Source of the DNA: an uncultured Alistipes sp.
GTDB lineage: Bacteria > Bacteroidota > Bacteroidia > Bacteroidales > Rikenellaceae
Length of the DNA stretch: 35,134 nt
Assembly: GCA_937899895.1 (NCBI GenBank)
Contig: CALBQR010000044.1
Coordinates: 1 to 35,134, forward strand
Direction: 5' to 3'
The notes under the pieces are model-generated. The model was not told where the DNA came from. It did no database searches and saw only the letters and a program-made list of their open reading frames with translations. Made by a program: the position numbers and the translations under genes. Each line of letters begins with the position of its first letter. Position 1 is the stretch's first letter. Of this stretch, positions 22,583-30,825 are shown in pieces.

Positions 22583-25378
22583 ATGACTGACGATAAGCAA
22601 CAGATTAGGATTCAAGGGGCGAGGGTACATAACCTAAAAAATATCTCGCTCACGATTCCGCATAACAAACTTGTGGTGGTAACCGGCCTTTCGGGATCGG
22701 GCAAATCCACTTTGGCCTTCGACACAATTTTTGCCGAGGGTCAGCGTCGTTATGTCGAAAGTCTGTCGGCTTACGCACGTCAGTTCCTCGGTCGTATCGA
22801 AAAACCCGACGTCGATCTGATTTCGGGTATCGCGCCCGCAATCGCCATTGAGCAGAAGGTTTCGACCAAAAACCCTCGCTCGACCGTCGGCACAACGACC
22901 GAAATTTACGATTACCTCAAATTGTTATTCGCCCGCGTGGGACACACCTTCTCGCCAATTTCGGGGCGCGAGGTGCGTAACTACCAGCCCGAACAGGTCA
23001 TTACGGAGGCTGTTGAACGCTGGTCGGATAAGCGCGTAATGATAGCCGCACCGTTGGTATTGGCCGAGGGGCAAAGTGTGATTGAACAGCTGACGGTGCT
23101 CTTTGGCGAGGGTATTTTACGAATATATCGCAATGGTCAAACCGCACTGATTGAGGAGGTTATAAAGGATATTTCAAGCAACGAAACAGCCGAAGGCATC
23201 TCGGTCGTGGTGGATCGTGCCCGTTTGTCGAACGATGAGGAGGTATGCAGCCGCCTGCGCGATGCCGTAGCGCGTGCTTACGAATTGGGTGGCGGCGTGT
23301 GTCGCGTCATTGCACTCGGCGAAGAAGACGAGGTAGTTGAATACTCATCGCGTTTCGAGTTAGACGGAATGACCTTCGAGGAGCCAACCGAGCACCTTTT
23401 CAGTTTCAACAATCCGATCGGCGCGTGCCCACGTTGCGAGGGCTACGGCAAAGTGATCGGTATTGATGAGGATCTGGTTGTGCCCGACAAGAGCCGTTCG
23501 ATCTTCGAGGATGCAATCGCTTGCTGGAAGGGACAGACGATGAAGTGGTGGAAGGAGCAGCTGGTGAATAATGCCTACAAATTCGATTTCCCCGTTCATA
23601 CGCCTTATCACGACTTGACACGCGATCAGAAACAACTTCTGTGGCGCGGAAATGAGTATTTTCACGGATTAGACGAGTTCTTCCAATATATTGACGGAGA
23701 GCGATATAAGATTCAATTCCGAGTAATGAAGGCACGCTACACGGGCAAAACTCTTTGCTCGGAGTGTGGAGGTAGTCGCCTGCGCAAGGAGGCTCTATAT
23801 GTGCGTGTCGGAGGTCGAACGATTGCTGATTTGGTTACGATGACCGTCGATGAGTTGGTCGATTTCTTCGCTACAATCCACCTCGACGAACACGACACGG
23901 CAACCTCGGAGCGCATTATGGTCGAGATTCGCAACCGTTTGCGCTACCTGACCGACGTCGGATTGGGATATTTGACCCTCGATCGACTTTCATCGACACT
24001 GTCTGGTGGTGAGAGTCAGCGCATTAACCTCTCGACATCGTTGGGTAGTTCACTGGTCGGGTCGCTCTATATTTTAGACGAGCCGAGCATTGGTCTGCAC
24101 CCGCGCGACACGCACCGATTGATCGGCGTACTGAAACAGTTGCGCGATTTGGGCAATACGGTGATCGTTGTCGAACACGAGGAGGAGGTTATTCGTGCAG
24201 CAGACTACATCGTCGATATCGGTCCGCGAGCAGGCGAGTTGGGCGGCAGGGTAGTCTTCAACGGTCCTCTCGACAAACTATTGAATGAGCCGAGCGAGAG
24301 CCTTACGGCCGACTATTTGACAGGGCGCCGCTCAATTGCTGCGCCACAGTCGTTCCGCAGTGCCGCCGGGCATATCATCGTTCGTGGGGCACGAGAAAAC
24401 AATCTGAAAGGTATCGACGTAAATATTCCGTTAGGCGTAATGACTTGCATTACAGGAGTTAGCGGTAGTGGCAAATCATCGTTCGTAAAGGGAATTTTAT
24501 ATCCTGCTCTGCGACGCCAGCTGACCGAGACGGGACTGAAACCGGGTGATTTCGAGTCGCTTGAAGGTGATTTCAGTTTGCTTACATCGGTCGAAATGGT
24601 CGATCAGAATCCGATTGGTAAGTCATCGCGCTCGAATCCCGTAACATATATCAAGGCATACGACGAAATTCGCCGTTTGTATGCCGATCAGCCCTACGCC
24701 AAACACAACGGAATGGGTCCGTCGCACTTCTCGTTCAATATTGCGGGCGGTCGCTGCGAGGAGTGCCAGGGAGATGGCGTGATCAAGGTATCGATGCAGT
24801 TTATGGCCGATATCGAATTGAAGTGCGAGGCGTGTGGCGGCAAGCGTTTCAAGGAGGAGATTTTGGAGGTTCGCTGGCACGAGAAGTCGATTCACGACGT
24901 ATTGGAGATGACCATTGACGAGGCAATTGATTTCTTTGGCGCAGGCACGGAGAGTATCTGCCAACGCATCGTTGAACGATTGAAGCCATTGCAGGATGTA
25001 GGATTGGGATATATCAAGCTCGGCCAATCCTCCTCGACGCTATCAGGCGGTGAGAGCCAGCGAGTGAAATTAGCATCATATATGTTGCGTGAGAATAGCG
25101 CGGGACGAGTGATGTTCATCTTCGATGAGCCGACAACGGGTCTGCATTTTCACGATATAAACAAACTGCTCGCCGCTTTCGGAGCTTTGATCCAGCGCGG
25201 GCACTCGGTGGTAATTGTCGAGCACAATATGGATGTGATTAAATGCGCCGATTGGATTATCGACCTCGGTCCCGAAGCAGGCGATCGAGGCGGGCATATT
25301 GTATTTGAGGGAACGCCCGACGATTTGCGAAAATGTAAGCAGAGTTACACGGGGCAATTCCTCGCAAAACACGAATAA
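22583..25378 (+). CDS. uvrA: Excinuclease ABC subunit A
   Basis: A 931-residue UvrA, the damage-recognition ATPase of nucleotide excision repair. There are two ABC modules: Walker A GLSGSGKSTLAFDT (near residue 35) and GVSGSGKSSFVKG (near residue 627), with the signature SGGESQR in both halves. Zinc-site cysteines occur at CPRCEGYGKV and CSECGGSRLRKEA, and in the second half at CEECQGDGVIKV and CEACGGKRF. Length fits (~930-950). It lies in a run with pyrBI upstream and the M16 peptidase gene downstream, whose ATG overlaps its stop by one base. No SOS-type operator is recognised ahead of it. Confidence 0.97.
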   Translation: MTDDKQQIRIQGARVHNLKNISLTIPHNKLVVVTGLSGSGKSTLAFDTIFAEGQRRYVESLSAYARQFLGRIEKPDVDLISGIAPAIAIEQKVSTKNPRSTVGTTTEIYDYLKLLFARVGHTFSPISGREVRNYQPEQVITEAVERWSDKRVMIAAPLVLAEGQSVIEQLTVLFGEGILRIYRNGQTALIEEVIKDISSNETAEGISVVVDRARLSNDEEVCSRLRDAVARAYELGGGVCRVIALGEEDEVVEYSSRFELDGMTFEEPTEHLFSFNNPIGACPRCEGYGKVIGIDEDLVVPDKSRSIFEDAIACWKGQTMKWWKEQLVNNAYKFDFPVHTPYHDLTRDQKQLLWRGNEYFHGLDEFFQYIDGERYKIQFRVMKARYTGKTLCSECGGSRLRKEALYVRVGGRTIADLVTMTVDELVDFFATIHLDEHDTATSERIMVEIRNRLRYLTDVGLGYLTLDRLSSTLSGGESQRINLSTSLGSSLVGSLYILDEPSIGLHPRDTHRLIGVLKQLRDLGNTVIVVEHEEEVIRAADYIVDIGPRAGELGGRVVFNGPLDKLLNEPSESLTADYLTGRRSIAAPQSFRSAAGHIIVRGARENNLKGIDVNIPLGVMTCITGVSGSGKSSFVKGILYPALRRQLTETGLKPGDFESLEGDFSLLTSVEMVDQNPIGKSSRSNPVTYIKAYDEIRRLYADQPYAKHNGMGPSHFSFNIAGGRCEECQGDGVIKVSMQFMADIELKCEACGGKRFKEEILEVRWHEKSIHDVLEMTIDEAIDFFGAGTESICQRIVERLKPLQDVGLGYIKLGQSSSTLSGGESQRVKLASYMLRENSAGRVMFIFDEPTTGLHFHDINKLLAAFGALIQRGHSVVIVEHNMDVIKCADWIIDLGPEAGDRGGHIVFEGTPDDLRKCKQSYTGQFLAKHE

Positions 25379-26595
25379 TGGAGAAACTATATACATATCA
25401 ACTCCCAAACGGTATTCGCGGAATTCATCGCGCGGTGCGCTCCGATGTGGCCTATTGCGCGTTGATTATCAATGCTGGTACTCGTGATGAACTCGCCGAT
25501 GAATTCGGATTGGCACACTTTACAGAGCACGCTCTATTCAAAGGAACAGAGCACCGTCGCGCATACCATATCAACTGCCGATTAGAGAATTTGGGAGGAG
25601 AGCTGAATGCCTATACAACCAAAGAGGAGACCACCATTCACGCGACCGTACTCAAACGCGACATAGCAAAGGCTGCCGAACTGATATCCGACATCGCTTT
25701 CCACTCAACATTCCCCGAAAAAGAGTTGGCGCGCGAACGCGAGGTGGTGGCCGATGAGATCAATTCGTATAAGGACTCTCCTGCCGATATGATTTACGAC
25801 ACCTTTGAGGATATGATCTTCGAGGGGTCGCAACTGGGGCACAATATTTTAGGGCGCAAAGCGGCATTGAAGAACTATACAACAGAGCGAATTCATCGCT
25901 TTGTCAATCGCACGCATACCACCGACCAGATGGTATTTGCCTCGGTCGGAAATATTTCGGAACGACGTATCCGCGAAATCGCAGAGCGATATTTCGCAAC
26001 AGTACCCGCTTCAACGCGCAACTTTAAGCGCATTGTTCCTGCGCCAATTGCTCAATTCGAGAAAAATATCAGCAAACATCTTCATCAGGCGCACTGCATT
26101 ATTGGCGGTCGCGCATACTCGCTGAATGATGAACGTCGATTGCCATTGGCACTATTGATCAATACGTTGGGCGGTCCGTGCGCCAATTCATTGTTAAATA
26201 TCGCCGTTCGCGAGCGTAACGGCTTGACATACAACATCGAAGCCAATTACACTCCATATACCGATACGGGAGCGGCAAGTATCTATTTCAGTTCGGATCG
26301 CGACAAGATTGACCGTTGCCGCGAGTTGGTTGCCGAGCAGATCGGAGAGTTGTGCAAAAACTCACTCACTGCGCGCCAATTGGCAATTGCCAAGAAACAA
26401 TATATGGGGCAAGTGGCTATCGCAATGGAGAGCCGCGAAAGTTATATGATCGGCACAGGCAAAAGCTACCTGATTTACAACGAAGTAGAGCCAATTGAGA
26501 AGGTCTATGCACGTGTCGAGGCCATTACGCGCGAGCAGATTGCCGATATAGCCAACGAGATATTCGGCCTCACCTCAACACTTATATATAAATAA
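25378..26595 (+). CDS. M16 family zinc metallopeptidase
   Basis: A 405-residue peptidase of the M16 (pitrilysin/mitochondrial-processing-peptidase-like) family. The inverted zinc motif HFTEH (H47, E50, H51) is in GLAHFTEHALFKGT, and the distal glutamate lies in EREVVADEIN. The second, inactive-type half contains RNGLTYNIEANYTP, the usual R/Y substrate-contact segment. At ~400 residues it is a single-chain pair of half-domains. No signal peptide is visible, so it is likely cytoplasmic. The ATG overlaps the uvrA stop and the next gene follows after 2 bases. Confidence 0.92.
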   Translation: MEKLYTYQLPNGIRGIHRAVRSDVAYCALIINAGTRDELADEFGLAHFTEHALFKGTEHRRAYHINCRLENLGGELNAYTTKEETTIHATVLKRDIAKAAELISDIAFHSTFPEKELAREREVVADEINSYKDSPADMIYDTFEDMIFEGSQLGHNILGRKAALKNYTTERIHRFVNRTHTTDQMVFASVGNISERRIREIAERYFATVPASTRNFKRIVPAPIAQFEKNISKHLHQAHCIIGGRAYSLNDERRLPLALLINTLGGPCANSLLNIAVRERNGLTYNIEANYTPYTDTGAASIYFSSDRDKIDRCRELVAEQIGELCKNSLTARQLAIAKKQYMGQVAIAMESRESYMIGTGKSYLIYNEVEPIEKVYARVEAITREQIADIANEIFGLTSTLIYK

Positions 26596-26597
26596 AG

Positions 26598-27245
26598 ATG
26601 GATCCGTTAGAGAGATATATCCACGACCTTTCGTCGCCCGAAGAGGCACTACTGCACGAGTTGGATCGACAGACCAATCTGCGCATTATGCACCCGCGAA
26701 TGATTTCGGGACACATTCAAGGGCGATTGTTGAAGATGATCGTGCAGATGTTGCGACCGCAATCGATACTTGAAATAGGCACCTTCACCGGCTACTCGGC
26801 ATTGAGTATGGCCGCAGGATTAGAGGAGGGGGCGACGCTCGACACCTTCGAGGTTGATGACGAATTGGAGCCTATGGCGCAGGAGTTTTTCGATCGCTCG
26901 GAGCACGGAACAAAGATCAAACTGCATGTCGGCTCGGCTCTCGTCATTGCGCCAACGCTTGGCAAGCAGTTCGATCTGGTCTTTATCGACGGCGACAAGC
27001 GCGAATATCCCGCCTACTACCGAATGTTGATGGGTGATGATGGGGGAGTACCGCTTGTTCATAGTGGCTCTATACTACTTGCGGATAATATATTATGGTA
27101 CGGCAAGGTTGTCGAGGAGGTTGCTCACAACGATCGTCAGACGCAAGGCATTTTGGAGTTCAACCGTATGGTGCGCGATGACGATCGTGTCGAAAGTTTT
27201 ATTCTCCCGCTACGCGACGGAATTAATATGATAAGAGTAAAATAG
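26598..27245 (+). CDS. Class I SAM-dependent O-methyltransferase
   Basis: A 215-residue member of the O-methyltransferase 3 (COMT/TrmR-like) family. The SAM-binding motif is ILEIGTFTGYSALSMA (near residue 56), with DTFEVDDELEPMA and the metal/SAM loop VFIDGDKREYPAYY, then LADNILWYGKV. Relatives methylate catechols or tRNA (TrmR, 5-methoxyuridine 34), so substrate is not fixed; RNA modification is one possibility. It starts 2 bases after the M16 peptidase stop and is the last member of the tight run. Confidence 0.9.
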   Translation: MDPLERYIHDLSSPEEALLHELDRQTNLRIMHPRMISGHIQGRLLKMIVQMLRPQSILEIGTFTGYSALSMAAGLEEGATLDTFEVDDELEPMAQEFFDRSEHGTKIKLHVGSALVIAPTLGKQFDLVFIDGDKREYPAYYRMLMGDDGGVPLVHSGSILLADNILWYGKVVEEVAHNDRQTQGILEFNRMVRDDDRVESFILPLRDGINMIRVK

Positions 27246-27294
27246 AATTAACACAATAAACAAAATCTCTAACCAATTAAAACTAAACAACACT

Positions 27295-28764
27295 ATGAAG
27301 CTCAAATCGTTACTTTTGGCTGTTGTTGCCGTTGCTTTCGTTGCACAGGCCGAAGCACAGCAGCATCCCAAACGTGAGTTCCGCGGTGCGTGGATTCACA
27401 CCGTTCATCAGAAGCAGTACGCTGCAATGACCTCGGAGCAGACACAGGCTTATCTGGTTAATATGGTTGATTCGCTCCAATTGGCAGGTATCAACGCTAT
27501 TCTCTGGCAGATTCGCCCGTCGGCTGACGCCCTCTATCCTTCGGAATTGGAGCCGTGGAGCCGCTATCTGACCGGTACCGCCGGCAAAGCTCCCGATCCG
27601 ATGTGGGACCCCTTGCAGTTTATGATCGACGAGTGCCACAAGCGCAACATCGAGCTGCACGCTTGGATCAATCCCTATCGCGTTACAACGGTTAAGACCG
27701 ACGAACTGCCCGAAAACCACATCTACTACAAGCACCCCGAATGGTTCGTTCGCTACGGCCAGCAGATTCTGTTCGATCCGGGTCTGCCCGAATGTCGCGA
27801 CTTCATCACCGAGGTTGTTCGCGACATCGTAACCCGTTACGACGTAGATGCAATCCATATGGACGACTACTTCTATCCCTATCCCGTGAAGGATGAGGAG
27901 TTCCCCGATGAGAAGAGCTATGCAAAGTATGGCAACGGTATGAAGTTGGACGATTGGCGTCGTAAGAACGTCGATCTGCTGATCGAGCAGCTGCACTACG
28001 ATATGCGCGCAACGAAGCCCTGGGTACGCCTGGGTATCAGCCCCTTCTGCGTATGGCGCAATCAGAAGAATGACCCCCGCGGCAGCCGCACCAATGCATT
28101 TGAGAATTACAGCGGTCTGTTCTCTGACGTGATCCTCTGGACCGAGAAGGGTTGGGTTGATTATATGCTGCCGCAGCTCTATCTGCGTCTCGACCACAAG
28201 TTGGCAAGCTACGACGTTTTGGCTCGCTGGTGGAACGAGAACACCTTTGGTCGCCATATGTACTATGGTTTGAGCGTTCATTCGTCAATCAAGGCTCCCG
28301 ACCTGTGCGAGGGCACAAATCAGTTTACCCGTATGATCGAGATGAGCCGCTATCTGGACAACGTTCACGGTACTTGTATGTGGCCCGCTTATCCGATCGT
28401 TAGCAATGCAGGCGGCGCAGGCGATCAGCTGATCAACGTTGAACACTCGCGTCCCGCAGTGATCCCCGCTTACGACTTTATCGACGCCGTAGCTCCCGTT
28501 AAGGTTAAGTCGTTGAAGTTGAACAACGGTAAGCTCACTTGGAAGCGCGTTGCAACCAAAGATCCGATGCAGGAGCAGATCTACTTTGTTGTATATCACT
28601 TCGCAAAGGGCGAGAAGGTGGATGTTGATGCAGGCAACCACATCGTTACCACAACCCGTTCGACCGAATTCACTCTGCCCGCTAATGCAGAAGGCACCTA
28701 CGTCGTTACGGCTATGGACCGCTGCCACAACGAGAGCGAGGCTGTCAGCGTTACTATCAAGTAA
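27295..28764 (+). CDS. Secreted GHL10 glycosyl-hydrolase-like protein
   Basis: A 489-residue protein with a signal peptide (residues 1-21, LLLAVVAVAFVAQAEAQ). Residues ~29-350 match the GHL10 (hypothetical glycosyl hydrolase, YngK-like, PF02638-type) barrel: FRGAWIHTVHQ, INAILWQIRPSADALYPSELEPWS, HAWINPYRV, DAIHMDDYFYPYPV, and RLGISPFCVWRN. The C-terminal ~90 residues (from about 400) are a fibronectin-III-like beta sandwich. Its role in Bacteroidota is unproven; relatives are thought to act on cell-wall or exopolysaccharide material. It starts 49 bases after the methyltransferase and is followed by a strong terminator, so it may be the end of the operon. I see no good TAnnTTTG box in its 49-base leader. 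Confidence 0.88.
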   Translation: MKLKSLLLAVVAVAFVAQAEAQQHPKREFRGAWIHTVHQKQYAAMTSEQTQAYLVNMVDSLQLAGINAILWQIRPSADALYPSELEPWSRYLTGTAGKAPDPMWDPLQFMIDECHKRNIELHAWINPYRVTTVKTDELPENHIYYKHPEWFVRYGQQILFDPGLPECRDFITEVVRDIVTRYDVDAIHMDDYFYPYPVKDEEFPDEKSYAKYGNGMKLDDWRRKNVDLLIEQLHYDMRATKPWVRLGISPFCVWRNQKNDPRGSRTNAFENYSGLFSDVILWTEKGWVDYMLPQLYLRLDHKLASYDVLARWWNENTFGRHMYYGLSVHSSIKAPDLCEGTNQFTRMIEMSRYLDNVHGTCMWPAYPIVSNAGGAGDQLINVEHSRPAVIPAYDFIDAVAPVKVKSLKLNNGKLTWKRVATKDPMQEQIYFVVYHFAKGEKVDVDAGNHIVTTTRSTEFTLPANAEGTYVVTAMDRCHNESEAVSVTIK

Positions 28765-28788
28765 GGATCACACCAAACACCTAAACAA

Positions 28789-28824
28789 AAAATATCCGCC
28801 ATCTGCGAAGATGGCGGATATTTT
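28789..28824. terminator. Bidirectional hairpin terminator
   Basis: AAAATATCCGCCATC and GATGGCGGATATTTT form a 15-bp perfect stem with a 6-base loop (TGCGAA). It separates the GHL10 gene and the convergent phosphoglucomutase gene. Confidence 0.92.
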
Positions 28825-28846
28825 CGTTTGAATAGGGTAGTTCTGC

Positions 28847-30586
28847 TTAGATCAGGTTCAGCTCCTTCTTGATAGCCTCGATCTTTGCGTCAAGCTCTGC
28901 CTGAACATCGTCGAAACGTGCGGTGCAGCACAGAGGAGCGCAAACACCAAAGTAGAACTTAATCTTCGGCTCGGTACCCGACGGGCGAACCGATACCTTC
29001 GTGCCATCCTCGGTGAAGAACTGCAATACGTTGCTCTTATCCTGCTCAATAGGAGTCTTGGTGCCAGCAACGACATCGGTCTGCTCCAACGACAGGAAAT
29101 CGTTGATCTTCACAACGGGTGAGCCTAAAATGGTCTTGGGAGGATTGGTACGCATATCGACCATCATCTTCTGAATCTCCTCGGCACCTTCCTTACCCTT
29201 GCGGACAACCGAAACAAGACCCTCACGATAGAAGCCATACTTCACGTAGAGCTCCTTCAACCACTCGTGCAGCGTCAGGCCCTTCTCCTTTGCCCAAGCC
29301 ATAGCCTCGGCAGCCAATGCGCACGCGCTAACGGCGTCCTTATCGCGAACAAAGTCGCCAGCCAAGAAACCGAAGCTCTCCTCGCCACCACCGATATAGG
29401 TGGTCTTACCCTCGTTCTCGCGGATAATCTTTGCGATATACTTGAAACCGGTCAAGCAGTCATAGCACTTAACACCATAAGCGTCAGCTACCGCCTTAAC
29501 CATCTCCGAAGTTACGATAGTCTTGATTACGAACTGCTTGCCATCGAGCTTACCCAGCTCACCCCAACGGGTCAGCATATAGCTGAGCAGAAGCACCATA
29601 GTCTGATTACCGTTCAAGAGCACATACTCGCCCTTATCGTCCAAAACGGCGATTGCGATACGGTCAGCGTCGGGGTCGGTAGCGATTACCAACTCTGCGC
29701 CCTCCTTACGAGCCAACTCGATAGCCATACTCATCGTAGCACGCTCCTCCGGGTTGGGTGATGCGACAGTGGGGAAGTTACCATCGACAATGCTCTGCTC
29801 CTCGACCATAATAATATTGGTAAAGCCGAAATTACGCAACGATGCGGGAACCAACTTCACACCTGCGCCGTGCATAGGCGAATAGACGATCTTCATATCG
29901 TGGTTCTTGGCAACAGCCTCCGGAGCCATCGACAGGCCCTTGATACGTGCCAGATAGATATCGTCGAACTCCTTACCCAAAATGGTAATATTTTCAGGGT
30001 TCTTGCCCAGCTCGATCTGGTCGATCGAGGTGATCTTCTCAACCTCTGCAATGATATTCTTATCGTGCGGAGGAGTTACCTGTGCGCCATCTGCCCAATA
30101 AGCCTTATAACCATTGTACTCCTTGGGGTTGTGCGATGCCGTTACAACAACACCGCTCTGGCAACCAAGCTCACGAATTGCGAAACTCAACTCAGGAGTG
30201 GGGCGCAACTCGTCAAACAGATATACCTTAAAACCATTCGATGCGAAAATGTCGGCAACGCGCTCTGCAAAGAAGCGCGAGTTGTTACGCGAGTCGTGTG
30301 CTACGGCAACCTTCACCTCCTGACCCTTGAAGCACTCCTTCAAGTAGTTAGAGAGGCCCTGAGTAGCCATACCGACGGTGTATTCGTTCATTCGGTTCGA
30401 GCCTACACCCATAATACCGCGCAAACCACCAGTGCCAAATTCAAGATCTTTGTAGAAGCACTCTGTAAGTTCCTTCTTGTCGTTGTCAATCAGATACTTA
30501 ACCTGCGCTTTGGTAGTCTCATCATAGTTACCTTCGAGCCACTTCTGCGCTTTGCTCATTACGAGCTGTTCCAGATTGTTGTTCAT
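28847..30586 (-). CDS. Phosphoglucomutase/phosphomannomutase family phospho-sugar mutase
   Basis: A 579-residue alpha-D-phosphohexomutase that interconverts hexose 1- and 6-phosphates. TASHNPKEYNGYK carries the phosphoserine (S151); GTGGLRGIMG begins domain 1; DPDADRIAIA binds the magnesium; GGGEESFGFLAGDF gives sugar contacts and RPSGTEPKIKFYF is the phosphate-contact loop. The length (~580) fits PgcA-like phosphoglucomutases rather than shorter GlmM or ManB types. Probably links glycogen/cell-envelope sugar synthesis with glycolysis. It is monocistronic, has a promoter match at 30643-30650, and shares a terminator with the GHL10 gene. Confidence 0.94.
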   Translation of the reverse strand: MNNNLEQLVMSKAQKWLEGNYDETTKAQVKYLIDNDKKELTECFYKDLEFGTGGLRGIMGVGSNRMNEYTVGMATQGLSNYLKECFKGQEVKVAVAHDSRNNSRFFAERVADIFASNGFKVYLFDELRPTPELSFAIRELGCQSGVVVTASHNPKEYNGYKAYWADGAQVTPPHDKNIIAEVEKITSIDQIELGKNPENITILGKEFDDIYLARIKGLSMAPEAVAKNHDMKIVYSPMHGAGVKLVPASLRNFGFTNIIMVEEQSIVDGNFPTVASPNPEERATMSMAIELARKEGAELVIATDPDADRIAIAVLDDKGEYVLLNGNQTMVLLLSYMLTRWGELGKLDGKQFVIKTIVTSEMVKAVADAYGVKCYDCLTGFKYIAKIIRENEGKTTYIGGGEESFGFLAGDFVRDKDAVSACALAAEAMAWAKEKGLTLHEWLKELYVKYGFYREGLVSVVRKGKEGAEEIQKMMVDMRTNPPKTILGSPVVKINDFLSLEQTDVVAGTKTPIEQDKSNVLQFFTEDGTKVSVRPSGTEPKIKFYFGVCAPLCCTARFDDVQAELDAKIEAIKKELNLI

Positions 30587-30635
30587 AATGTGATTAGTTT
30601 TATTTATAGTTTACGGTTTATCGAGCCAAAAAAAA

Positions 30636-30644
30636 TTATACACA
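30636..30644 (+). promoter_or_regulatory. DnaA box match upstream of dnaA
   Basis: TTATACACA agrees with the DnaA-box consensus TTATNCACA at every fixed base. It partially overlaps the minus-strand -7 box of the phosphoglucomutase promoter. A second one-mismatch match (TTTTGCACA, about 30759-30767) lies nearer dnaA. Could be an autoregulatory site or part of an origin; one good box alone proves neither. Confidence 0.45.
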
Positions 30645-30650
30645 AAGATA
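30643..30650 (-). promoter_or_regulatory. -7 box of the phosphoglucomutase gene
   Basis: On the minus strand it reads TATCTTTG (TAnnTTTG). A TTG lies 22 bases upstream (30673-30675) as possible -33 element. The leader to the ATG at 30586 is about 50 bases. Confidence 0.55.
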
Positions 30651-30658
30651 ATAAAAAA

Positions 30659-30699
30659 TTATCAATAATTCACAATCAGCACGTTAAATATATTGATAA
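30659..30699. repeat. Inverted repeat in the AT-rich region upstream of dnaA
   Basis: TTATCAATA (30659-30667) and its exact complement TATTGATAA (30691-30699) are separated by 23 bases, inside the 239-base AT-rich gap between the phosphoglucomutase and dnaA starts. It may be an operator or part of an unwinding region; a chance dyad in AT-rich DNA is also plausible. Confidence 0.4.
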
Positions 30700-30825
30700 A
30701 ATTTTACGCGATTTTCCCATAAGATAAAAAAATTAAAATACAACAAATCTCCCTGTTTTTTTTGCACAATTTTATTACAACCTTTGTGATGTCAAAAGAA
30801 ACAAATAACCCTTTTTCAACGAAAA

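Noticed and set aside
27310..28281. 323-residue minus-strand frame opposite the GHL10 gene
   Set aside because: It is antisense to a well-supported protein with a signal peptide and has no recognisable domain.
29870..30727. 285-residue plus-strand frame opposite phosphoglucomutase
   Set aside because: Antisense shadow; no motif, and its end lies in the dnaA upstream region without a promoter for it.
30587..30825. Confident oriC call
   Set aside because: Only one perfect DnaA box and one near match are present and no box cluster; GC skew is not available from this window.
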